A stretch of DNA of 64,000 nt from Edaphobacter sp. 12200R-103 (GTDB taxonomy: Bacteria > Acidobacteriota > Terriglobia > Terriglobales > Acidobacteriaceae): NCBI RefSeq assembly GCF_010093025.1, contig NZ_CP048114.1:2976001-3040000 (forward strand), written 5' to 3'. Positions 16,331 to 24,684 of this stretch are shown here, one piece after another (position 1 is the first letter of the stretch; every line of letters starts with the position of its first letter). The translations under genes were made by a program, and so were the position numbers. The notes under the pieces were generated by a model. That model searched no databases and was not told the origin of the DNA. It saw only the letters and a program-made list of their open reading frames with translations.

Positions 16331-18154
16331 CTAGCTCCGGGCAGTGACCCTCAGATGCAGTTCCTTCATCTGCTGCTCGGTTGGCGCGCTCGGCGCATCC
16401 ACCATCAGGTCGATTGCCTTCGCAGTCTTCGGGAACGCAATCACTTCACGGAGACTTGTCGCGCCTGCCAGAATCATCACGATGCGGTCGAGTCCCAGCG
16501 CGATGCCGCCATGCGGAGGCGTGCCGTACTCCAGCGCATCGAGGAAGAAGCCGAAGCGCTCCTTGGCCTCTTCGTCGCTCATGCCGAGCGAGCGGAAGAT
16601 CTCGGCCTGCACGTCCTGCCGGTGGATACGGATCGAACCCGACCCCAGCTCAGTTCCGTTGAGCACGATGTCATAGGCAAGTGCGCGGACAGCGCCTTTA
16701 TCGTTGAACAACGCGCCGGACTTGATGTCGTCCTCATGGGGCGAGGTGAAGGGATGGTGTGCCGCGTCCCAGGTCTTGGTCTCCTCGTTCCACTCGTACA
16801 TCGGGAAGTCGGTGACCCAGAGGAATTTGAAATCATCGGCGGTGCCCGTCTGCTCGAAGAGCTTGTGCTTGTCGGCGAACTTCTGTGCGAGCTGAAGCCG
16901 CAACGCACCCACACGCTTGTAGATCCACTGCGGATCGTAGTTCCACTTCTCGGGCGTGCCGAGCTTTGGCGTAACCACGACCGTCAGGTCCTCAGGGGTA
17001 GCTTCGAGCCTCTGGGTGATCGTCGCAGCCAGCGGCGCAAAGGCCTCGCTGGTCTTTAGACGTTCGGTATCCAGCAGGTCAAGCCCTGTCTCTCCAAATC
17101 CGGCACGAACCTCACTCAACAGTTTTTTGCGCTCGGTACCGCTCAGCCCACCTGCCTTGGGGATGATGAAACCCAGCACCGGCAGCTTCTGCTCAATCTT
17201 CAGGCTCTCGCGCAGCCCTGGTGTCACCTCCTCGGTCAACTCCGCCATCGCGGGCAGGCGCATGTCGGGCTTGTCGATGCCGTACTTGCGGATGGCATCG
17301 TCGTAGGTCATCTGGATGAAGGGAGCCTTCAGCTCAATGCCCGCAGTCTTGAACGCAGCGGTAAGGAAGCCCTCCACTATGCGAAAGACCATCTCCTGCT
17401 GGGGGAAGGTCATCTCCAGGTCGATCTGGGTAAACTCCGGCTGGCGGTCGGCGCGAAGGTCCTCATCGCGGAAGCAGCGCGCCACCTGGAAGTAGCGATC
17501 GAAGCCCGAGATCATCAGGATCTGCTTGAAGATCTGCGGGGACTGCGGCAGAGCGTAAAAGTCGCCCGGATGCACACGGCTGGGAACCAGGTAGTCACGC
17601 GCGCCTTCGGGGGTCGAACGCGTCATGAACGGCGTCTCGATCTCAAGGAAGCCGTTCTCCGACAGATACTCGCGGATGGCACGGGTTACCCTGTGGCGGG
17701 TCAGAAAGTTCTTCTGCATCTCCTCGCGGCGCAGATCGAGGTAGCGGTACTTCAGGCGTACCTCTTCGTTCGCAATGGCGTCCTCGGCGGGCGAGAATGG
17801 AGGCGTCTTCGCCTCATTCAGCAGCAGCAGCTCTTTGGCGACAACCTCAATCGCTCCCGTCGCCATATTCGGGTTCTCAAGCCCGGCATCGCGGCGGCGG
17901 ACCTTACCCTTCACGGCCACGACGTACTCGGACCGGGCCGTCTCGGCCTTGGCGTGTGCCTCGCCTGAGACCTCTTTGTCCATCACAACCTGGGTGATGC
18001 CGGTCCGATCCCGCAGATCGAGGAAGATGAGATTGCCGTGATCGCGGCGCCGGTTGACCCAGCCCATCAAAACCACGTCCTGTCCGTCCTGGTCCACACG
18101 GAGCTCGCCGCACCGGTGAGTACGCTGCAAATTACCTAAAAAGTCGAGTGTCAC
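16331..18154 (-). CDS. aspS: aspartyl-tRNA synthetase
   Basis: A 607-residue class IIb synthetase that charges tRNA-Asp (possibly also tRNA-Asn). N-terminal OB-fold anticodon domain (VLMGWVNRRRDHGNLIFLDLRDRTGITQVV, about 29-57), motif 2 with FRDEDLRADRQPEFTQIDLEM (about 215-235), a bacterial-type GAD insertion between motifs 2 and 3, and motif 3 GLDRIVMILAG near 560. Length about 600 is typical of the bacterial type with GAD domain. The RDHG anticodon-domain region fits, but discriminating versus non-discriminating behaviour cannot be decided from reading. Single gene; the long upstream region is shared with the TonB receptor. Confidence 0.96.
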   Translation of the reverse strand: MTLDFLGNLQRTHRCGELRVDQDGQDVVLMGWVNRRRDHGNLIFLDLRDRTGITQVVMDKEVSGEAHAKAETARSEYVVAVKGKVRRRDAGLENPNMATGAIEVVAKELLLLNEAKTPPFSPAEDAIANEEVRLKYRYLDLRREEMQKNFLTRHRVTRAIREYLSENGFLEIETPFMTRSTPEGARDYLVPSRVHPGDFYALPQSPQIFKQILMISGFDRYFQVARCFRDEDLRADRQPEFTQIDLEMTFPQQEMVFRIVEGFLTAAFKTAGIELKAPFIQMTYDDAIRKYGIDKPDMRLPAMAELTEEVTPGLRESLKIEQKLPVLGFIIPKAGGLSGTERKKLLSEVRAGFGETGLDLLDTERLKTSEAFAPLAATITQRLEATPEDLTVVVTPKLGTPEKWNYDPQWIYKRVGALRLQLAQKFADKHKLFEQTGTADDFKFLWVTDFPMYEWNEETKTWDAAHHPFTSPHEDDIKSGALFNDKGAVRALAYDIVLNGTELGSGSIRIHRQDVQAEIFRSLGMSDEEAKERFGFFLDALEYGTPPHGGIALGLDRIVMILAGATSLREVIAFPKTAKAIDLMVDAPSAPTEQQMKELHLRVTARS

Positions 18155-18884
18155 GATGCTTTCTATTGTACGGATAACCGGCGTGAATCGTTAAATATGG
18201 CCGAGTTGAGGGCTCTGTGGCGACGTTTCGCAGGGAGCGCGGCCTTATAAGACCATCCGGGGGCGGCACTCCTGCGGCATGACCTTTGGCGGGGAATGGC
18301 GGCGAATCAAGGAGATTCGGCAACAACCTGCTGATCGTGCTTACTCAAACAACCTCGGTTCAATTCAGGGAATGACCTTGCTTGATCCAGGTCTGTAGAC
18401 TGCTCGGGCGGAAGTCGACGCAGTTCTTGGGACTGCCAGCTGCCTCGATTGCTTTCCCGAGAAAAGAAAAAACGTATTTAGGACATTAAGCGTATACAGC
18501 TACAAAGAAGTTGTTATTGAATCTGTGAAATCGATTCAGGATTAAAAGCCGTTCGCTCCGATGAACCAATCACTGTTTCCTTGTTTAGGCTCATCCAGGT
18601 TGCAATGCTGCTTCTATAGCTTCGAAGTATGGCGTTAGAGCTGGTTCAGCTTTCCCGTGCTTTATACGTGTAGATTGCCCGAAGAGCCGAGCCATCCTTA
18701 CTGACGAACTGATTCAGTAATTCCGTTTGCATATTTGTCGGACCATCAGACCTGCTCGAGGTGGACTTCGATGCGAACCATCGTTCCCGGATTTCTTGAG
18801 AGAAAAAGATGCCCTAGATCTTTGAAAATTGCCTCCCCTTTAGGGAAGCCCACAATCTACATGCCTCGCCCAAGGAGAAACATT
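18155..18884. other. long leader / intergenic region before TonB receptor
   Basis: About 730 nt without a credible gene. The receptor frame is open from 18735 but begins with unlikely sequence; the real start is at 18885. This region should hold the aspS promoter (minus strand, near 18160-18220) and the receptor promoter. It is more AT-rich than the flanking genes. I could not find an operator palindrome, a riboswitch or a tRNA in it. Confidence 0.5.
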
Positions 18885-21800
18885 ATGCTTCGCCTTAAAG
18901 GTGGTATTGTCTTTTTTCTCGTCATCTTCCTGTTCACAACCTTCCTCCCTGCACAGACCATTACAGGCAGTGTCAACGGTACCGTCACCGATCCGGGAGG
19001 GGCCGTAGTACCCGGAGCGAAGATCACAATTACGAATGTTGCGACCAACGTCTCAACGTCAACGGAAACCAACAGTGCGGGTGTTTATAACATCCGCTTT
19101 CTTCAGGTCGGTCGATACACTCTGACGATGGAAGCTCAAGGTTTCGCAAAACAGATGTCCAAGCCCTTCACGCTCGAGGCGGGGCAGAATGCGAAGCTCG
19201 ACGGCCAGCTTGCCATGCAAGGCGCAGTGTCCACAGTTAACGTGAATTCCGAGTTGGTCCCCCTGATTAACACAGAGAATGCTCAACTGGCCACCACTCT
19301 GGATAAGACAGCAATCGATGCAGTGCCACTCATCGGCCGCAACTTCGTTCAGCTCACCATGTTTGTCCCTGGTGCAGTCAGCACCACACCTGCTAATTTC
19401 GCAGGCAACTCCGCGATCGGCGTGGGCGGTCAGCAGGTTTCGGTAAATGGAAATCGCGAACAGTCCAACAATTATCTGCTGGATGGAATAGAGATCAACG
19501 AGACCCTGAATAACGGGGTTGGCTACAATCCCAGTCCGGACGCGCTCGATCAGGTCCAGGTTATTTCGGCAAACGCGCAGGCTGAATATGGAAATGTGAA
19601 CGGTGGGGCTGTTATTGCTCTCACTAAAAGCGGCACAAACAGCTGGCATGGCAGTGCATTTTATTTCCTCTCCAGCGGCCTTTTAGACGCGAATACCTGG
19701 GCCAATAAACACAACAGCGTCATAACCCCCAGGCAGCCATACACTCAGCCAATCTTCGGAGGCACACTCGGCGGTCCTATTCTTAAAGACAGGCTGTTCT
19801 TCTTTGTGGATTACGAAGGTGGGCGATATCACCAGGGCGGCATTGGCACAGCTACTGTCGCAACCGAAAAGATGAGGCGGGGAGATTTCTCTGAGCTGCT
19901 TGATCCAAACATCATGTGTGCGCCTGGAGCCTCCTGCACGTCGAAGAATCTTGTCCAGCTCTACGATTCGACCTCTCTTCCCTACAAGCCTTACGCGGGT
20001 AACCTGAATGTTCCAATCCTGAACCCGGTGGCCAGATATCTTTACGCTCATCCTGAGCTCTACCCGCTACCGAACCAAGCACCCCAGGTAGGAACGCCTG
20101 CGACGAACAACTATCGTGCTCCCACGAAGAATGCCAGGCAAAACAACCAGGGCGACATCAAAGTCGACTGGAAGATGACACAAAGAGACAATCTTTCCGT
20201 TCGGTACTCTCAAAGCGAGAATGTCATCGTCAATACTCCCGTGCTCGCGATCAGTTTCCCCGTTTCACCGAAAACACCTGTGAAAAGTGTCGCTATTAAC
20301 GAGGTCCATACGTTCAATTCCTCGCTGGTCAATGAGCTGCGGATCGGTTATTCGCGCGTGCATATGCTCGGAGGTCTTACTACCGATTCCACGGGCGCGT
20401 TTGGCATGAATGGAAACTCGATCGTGGGCATCGGCGCCGCCCAGGTTCTCAATGGATTTTCGGGGCAGGTGTTTCTGCCTCCAGGAACAACCGGCCTGAC
20501 TACTCCCAATGGATCGGAATACACCACGTTTGGCAACCCTGGAACAGCCACCAACTATGCGGATAACACCTTTACCTACGCCGATAACCTAACTTATTTG
20601 CATGGTCACCACAGTTTCAAATTCGGCGCGCAGTTTATCCGCTATCAACAAAACAGCCTGTACCCAGGAAACGATGGATTGCTCGGTCAGTTCGTCTATA
20701 CGGGAAACTTCACATCGAACCCTACAAGTGGCCTGACGAACAATACACAGGGTTATTCGGTCGCTGACTTCAATCTCGATCGCGTAGCTTATGTGGGAAC
20801 TGGAAATGCGAGTGGTCCATTAGGGCCGACGGGACAGCGGCAATGGCGAGACGCCTACTTTGCGCAGGACGATTGGAAGATAACTCCAACCTTCACTGCC
20901 AATATCGGAATCCGTTATGAGTTCGATCAACCCATGTACGAGGTAAACAACAAACAGGCCAACATCAATATGGCAACCGGGACTTTGGTTTACGCAGGTG
21001 TCAATGGTGTCAGCCGGGCTACCGTCAATCCCTACTACGGCAGCTTCATGCCGCGCATCGGTTTCGCCTATTCTGTGACTCCCCGCATGGTGGTCCGAGC
21101 CGGTTACGGAATCCAGAACTACATGGAAGGTACAGGGGCCAATCGGCGCCTTACGATCAATCCCCCATTTCAAACCCCATACTTCGCCGTGGGCTCTGCA
21201 CCCAGCACCAGCAGCTCAGGCCAGTACTTCCGTGTCGAAGACGGGTTCTCGAATCCTGCTACGCCCTCTCAGTCACTTTCGCTCAACGCCTGGGCCATGA
21301 ATATCCGGCCAGCGTTCATCTCGGAATACAGTCTGACAACCGAATACCAGGTGAGTAATGCAACCTCTGTCACGATTGGTTACGTTGGCGAAGCAGGTCA
21401 GCATCTGGTGAACCATGGCTCCGCGAATCAACTGCGTCAGCCATGCGTCATCAACGGCATCGTGCAGTCCAATCCCAACAGTGCGGCCTGCTCTGTCGCT
21501 AACCCCGCTCCTTATAAGGCTCTGGTGGGGCAATCGGGTTCGATTGTCATTACCACGTCCGACGCGATGATGAACTACAACGCCTTACAAGCTACGGTAC
21601 GGCAACGCAGCTGGCACGGATTGGCGGGGACCATCAATTACACCTACGCTCGCGCCATGACCAATGCCGTTGGCTTCTACGGCTCCACGGGAATAGCAAA
21701 CGCCAATAATTACAACCAGGATTATTACAACAATCATGCGGAGTACGGTCCTACCAGCCAGGATGTACGCCATAATCTGAACGGAGTGATGAGTTACGAG

Positions 21801-22349
21801 CTTCCGCTCTGCCGGGGAAGAATTTTTGGCAGCAACATGAATCGAGCTCTGGATGAGATCGTGGGGGGCTGGAAGATCGGCTTCACTGCTGTGGCCTATA
21901 GCGGGTTTCCGGTCACGATCAATAACAGCGTCAATAACGCATACACAAACAATAAGATCCAACGGGCCAATTATTATCGCCCGCTTAAGATCAACAAACA
22001 AAGCCTGAACGCATGGTTCGGGACAGATCCCTCAGCGACTTCTTGCGCAACCAGAGGTATCGATAACGGCATATGCGCTTACGGTGCACCTGCCGATGGC
22101 GCCTATGGAACCGGCCGTGTGGGCTCTGCGAGAGCGCCCGGATACCAGCAATATGACGCGACCGCCTCGAAGGACTTTACTGTCTGGCATGAGCAGAAGT
22201 TTTCGTTTCGGGCGGATGCCTCCAACGTCTTCAACATGACCTCACTCAGCAATCCAAACAACACGGCGCAAAGCGCCAACTTTGGCCGGATCACCGCAGT
22301 TCGATCCGGTCCGAGACGACTTCAGCTATCGCTGCGCTATACCTTCTGA
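18885..22349 (+). CDS. Oar-like TonB-dependent receptor with carboxypeptidase-regulatory N-domain
   Basis: A 1154-residue outer-membrane protein. Signal peptide (LKGGIVFFLVIFLFTTFLPAQ), then a carboxypeptidase-regulatory domain (about 24-110: GSVNGTVTDPGGAVVPGAKITITN), a plug domain (about 130-250, QQVSVNGNREQSNNYLLDGIEIN, ALTKSGTNSWHGSAFYF), and a long beta-barrel ending in LSLRYTF with the C-terminal aromatic needed for barrel assembly. Typical of the large acidobacterial family thought to import oligosaccharides or other large nutrients. No TonB box is obvious. ATG at 18885 chosen because AAGGAG lies 7 nt upstream and the signal peptide starts there. Monocistronic or leading into the peptidase gene 78 nt downstream. 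Confidence 0.92.
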   Translation: MLRLKGGIVFFLVIFLFTTFLPAQTITGSVNGTVTDPGGAVVPGAKITITNVATNVSTSTETNSAGVYNIRFLQVGRYTLTMEAQGFAKQMSKPFTLEAGQNAKLDGQLAMQGAVSTVNVNSELVPLINTENAQLATTLDKTAIDAVPLIGRNFVQLTMFVPGAVSTTPANFAGNSAIGVGGQQVSVNGNREQSNNYLLDGIEINETLNNGVGYNPSPDALDQVQVISANAQAEYGNVNGGAVIALTKSGTNSWHGSAFYFLSSGLLDANTWANKHNSVITPRQPYTQPIFGGTLGGPILKDRLFFFVDYEGGRYHQGGIGTATVATEKMRRGDFSELLDPNIMCAPGASCTSKNLVQLYDSTSLPYKPYAGNLNVPILNPVARYLYAHPELYPLPNQAPQVGTPATNNYRAPTKNARQNNQGDIKVDWKMTQRDNLSVRYSQSENVIVNTPVLAISFPVSPKTPVKSVAINEVHTFNSSLVNELRIGYSRVHMLGGLTTDSTGAFGMNGNSIVGIGAAQVLNGFSGQVFLPPGTTGLTTPNGSEYTTFGNPGTATNYADNTFTYADNLTYLHGHHSFKFGAQFIRYQQNSLYPGNDGLLGQFVYTGNFTSNPTSGLTNNTQGYSVADFNLDRVAYVGTGNASGPLGPTGQRQWRDAYFAQDDWKITPTFTANIGIRYEFDQPMYEVNNKQANINMATGTLVYAGVNGVSRATVNPYYGSFMPRIGFAYSVTPRMVVRAGYGIQNYMEGTGANRRLTINPPFQTPYFAVGSAPSTSSSGQYFRVEDGFSNPATPSQSLSLNAWAMNIRPAFISEYSLTTEYQVSNATSVTIGYVGEAGQHLVNHGSANQLRQPCVINGIVQSNPNSAACSVANPAPYKALVGQSGSIVITTSDAMMNYNALQATVRQRSWHGLAGTINYTYARAMTNAVGFYGSTGIANANNYNQDYYNNHAEYGPTSQDVRHNLNGVMSYELPLCRGRIFGSNMNRALDEIVGGWKIGFTAVAYSGFPVTINNSVNNAYTNNKIQRANYYRPLKINKQSLNAWFGTDPSATSCATRGIDNGICAYGAPADGAYGTGRVGSARAPGYQQYDATASKDFTVWHEQKFSFRADASNVFNMTSLSNPNNTAQSANFGRITAVRSGPRRLQLSLRYTF

Positions 22350-22427
22350 TCCCGACTGCGGCTGTGGCAAATCGCAGCCGCCTCTGTTGACATCGACAAA
22401 TTAGTATCTTGTGGCCTTAGGACAATA

Positions 22428-24500
22428 ATGCGATCTATGAAAAAACTTGTGCTGTTCCTGGTAATGAGCGTTGTTTCGGTCCCGGCACAGACCGGCACCC
22501 ATGCAGGGCAGTCCCGTGCTTCCGAGCCTTCCACGCCTCTCATCCTTGGAGGGGGGCACGGCTTCCCCGGCCGCATCCAGGGACCTCCCGGCCCCAGCCC
22601 CGTGACAGACCTGCTGAAGCTGCTCTTTGAGAACGTCAACTCCGCCGAAGCTGCGGCCAACGTGCGGAAGATCTGGGAGAACGACCGCTGGTTCGACTTT
22701 GCGCACTTCCAGAAGACCGCGGAGAACGTAGCTGACATGATGCGGCAGGCGGGCCTCGATGACGTTCAGATCGGCTACGCTCCGGCAGACGGAACAACGC
22801 AGGCAGGCTTCTGGACAGAGCCGATGGCATGGGACGCGCACGCCGGTACTCTCGAGATCGTCTCGCCAAAGGTCCCCGAAGACATGCGCGTTCTGGCCGA
22901 CTACCAGCGCGTTCCCGCTTCGCTTTGCATGTGGAGCGGCCCCACTGCCCCCGGAGGAGTCGAAACCGAGATCGTTCTGCCTCCGAAAGATGTCCAGCAC
23001 GCGGACCTCAAAGGCAAGCTGGTCCTCGGCGGCCGCATGTCCAAGATCGCCCTCGCCAAGGCCGGCGCGCTCGGCATGATTCACGAGAGCGCGACCAACC
23101 CTGCTCTGCTGGACGAGCGGGACTGGGTCAACTCCTTCGGCGACAACGGCTGGGCATTCAACAAAGGCAATGCACCGCTGGTGTGTTTCTCTATTACCCC
23201 ACGCTCGCAGCAATACCTCCATCAATTGCTGGAGCACGGCCCGGTGAAGGTCCGCGCCAACGTGGACACCCGCTACTACAGCGGTAAGTATCCGTACATC
23301 AGCGGAGCCATCCTCGGCACAGATGGATCGGCCGCCGAGGAGGTCTTCTCGCTCGGCCACATCTTCGAGACGGGTGCAGGCGACAACGCCACCGGCTTCT
23401 CCTCCATCCTCGAAGCCACCGCCACGCTGAATCGCCTGATCAAGGAAGGCAAGCTGCCAAGGCCGAAGCGGACCATCCGCATCCTCGCCATGGGCGAGCG
23501 GTACGGCACGCTCAGCTACCTCTACGCCCATCAGGACCGCGTGAAGCGCACTATCGCCGGCATGTGCATCGATTCTCCAGCCGGCCTCCAGAACCTCGCT
23601 GGCACGGAGTACAACTGGGTTCTCAACCCGCAATCCGCTACCTCGTTTGTCGATGCATTCGTCTTGCGCATCGCCGCCGAGTACTTCCCCGCCGTAGACC
23701 GCCCCACCCGCTGGAGCGAGTACAACAGCGGAACCGACAACGATCTCGGCGATCCCATGATCAACATCCCCACCGTCGCGCCGCGTGGCGGACATGGAAT
23801 CCAGGCGCACCACACCAGCTTCGATACGCCCTCCCAAGTCGATCAAAACTCTCTCCGCGATCTCAGCGTGATGAATGCGGCCTATGCCTACTTCATCGCG
23901 TCGGCGGGTCCGGACCAGATGCGCTGGATGGCGCAGCTCGCCCTGTCACGCGGCTACGATCAGATCAACGCAGCCACAGATCGCAGCCTGGCTCAGATCG
24001 CGGAGGCCAGGAACGCAGCTGATCTTGGCCGCCTTCTCTACTGGGAGACCGCTCGCGTCGACTACAACCTCGCACGCGAGAGCAAAGCAGTGGAACAGGC
24101 CGCTGATCTTCCCCAGGGGCTGAAGAATCTCGCATCCTTCGCCTCCCTGCAAAAGACGCGCATCGACGACGCCGTGCAGCAGCGCGCCACCGGGCTGCAC
24201 CTGGGGGTCATCCAGCCGGCTGTACCGTCCATCAATCCCGAGGCGGAAAAGATCGTCGTGCGCCGCAAAAGAATGGGCACCCTTACGATGGACAATATCC
24301 CCGTCAACCAGCGCGAGGGCTATCCGGCCAGTTCCTTCTGGGGACCAACCACGGCCGCACTTTACTGGTGCGACGGAAAGCGCAGCCTAGCAGAGGTGGT
24401 CAAAATGACGGAGCTCGAGATGGGCCAATCGAACTTCGACTGGGTGGGTTATTTCAAGTTCCTCCAGAAACACGGTTATGTGGACTTCGTGCAACAGTGA
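22428..24500 (+). CDS. M28/DUF4910-like metallopeptidase homologue with C-terminal winged-helix-like tail
   Basis: A 690-residue exported protein (signal peptide about 1-22). A protease-associated region comes first (LKGKLVLGGRMSKIALAKAGALGMIHE), then an M28-like core: LGHIFETGAGDNATGFSS supplies His and Asp, AMGERYGTLSYL has only the second of the usual Glu-Glu pair, CIDSPAGL gives an Asp, and HHTSFDT a late His. Thus metal ligands look mostly kept while the general-base Glu position is Gly; DUF4910 relatives also depart from EE, so activity is open. The last 80 residues (WCDGKRSLAEVVKMTELEM) look like a winged helix. RBS AGGA precedes the ATG. Follows the TonB receptor. Confidence 0.75.
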   Translation: MRSMKKLVLFLVMSVVSVPAQTGTHAGQSRASEPSTPLILGGGHGFPGRIQGPPGPSPVTDLLKLLFENVNSAEAAANVRKIWENDRWFDFAHFQKTAENVADMMRQAGLDDVQIGYAPADGTTQAGFWTEPMAWDAHAGTLEIVSPKVPEDMRVLADYQRVPASLCMWSGPTAPGGVETEIVLPPKDVQHADLKGKLVLGGRMSKIALAKAGALGMIHESATNPALLDERDWVNSFGDNGWAFNKGNAPLVCFSITPRSQQYLHQLLEHGPVKVRANVDTRYYSGKYPYISGAILGTDGSAAEEVFSLGHIFETGAGDNATGFSSILEATATLNRLIKEGKLPRPKRTIRILAMGERYGTLSYLYAHQDRVKRTIAGMCIDSPAGLQNLAGTEYNWVLNPQSATSFVDAFVLRIAAEYFPAVDRPTRWSEYNSGTDNDLGDPMINIPTVAPRGGHGIQAHHTSFDTPSQVDQNSLRDLSVMNAAYAYFIASAGPDQMRWMAQLALSRGYDQINAATDRSLAQIAEARNAADLGRLLYWETARVDYNLARESKAVEQAADLPQGLKNLASFASLQKTRIDDAVQQRATGLHLGVIQPAVPSINPEAEKIVVRRKRMGTLTMDNIPVNQREGYPASSFWGPTTAALYWCDGKRSLAEVVKMTELEMGQSNFDWVGYFKFLQKHGYVDFVQQ

Positions 24501-24577
24501 CGTTTTACTTTTCAGTAGCCGCTAACATGCAATCTCTTGGCATTGGGAAGTTGAGAGAGACTGACAAAGGAGGAAGA

Positions 24578-24625
24578 GTGTCATCCTGAGCGGAGCAAAG
24601 CGGAGTCGAAGGATCTGCGGTTCTC
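24578..24625. repeat. palindrome-family edge, copy 2 (partial)
   Basis: A 48-nt copy of the family A edge: TCATCCTGAGCGGAGC, then CGGAGTCGAAGGATCTGCGG. It lacks the inner long stem of copies 1 and 9. It lies between the peptidase and phospholipase genes. Confidence 0.7.
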
Positions 24626-24684
24626 AACTCAGCACCCGAATCTCGTTCACGATTTGATAACGTGTTGCATTGGAGAATTGAAGG

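Noticed and set aside
18735..18884. N-terminal extension of the TonB receptor
   Set aside because: The signal peptide and AAGGAG site place the start at 18885.
22401..23846. 481-codon open frame opposite the M28-like gene
   Set aside because: It is a shadow of the plus-strand gene, which has a signal peptide and metal motifs.
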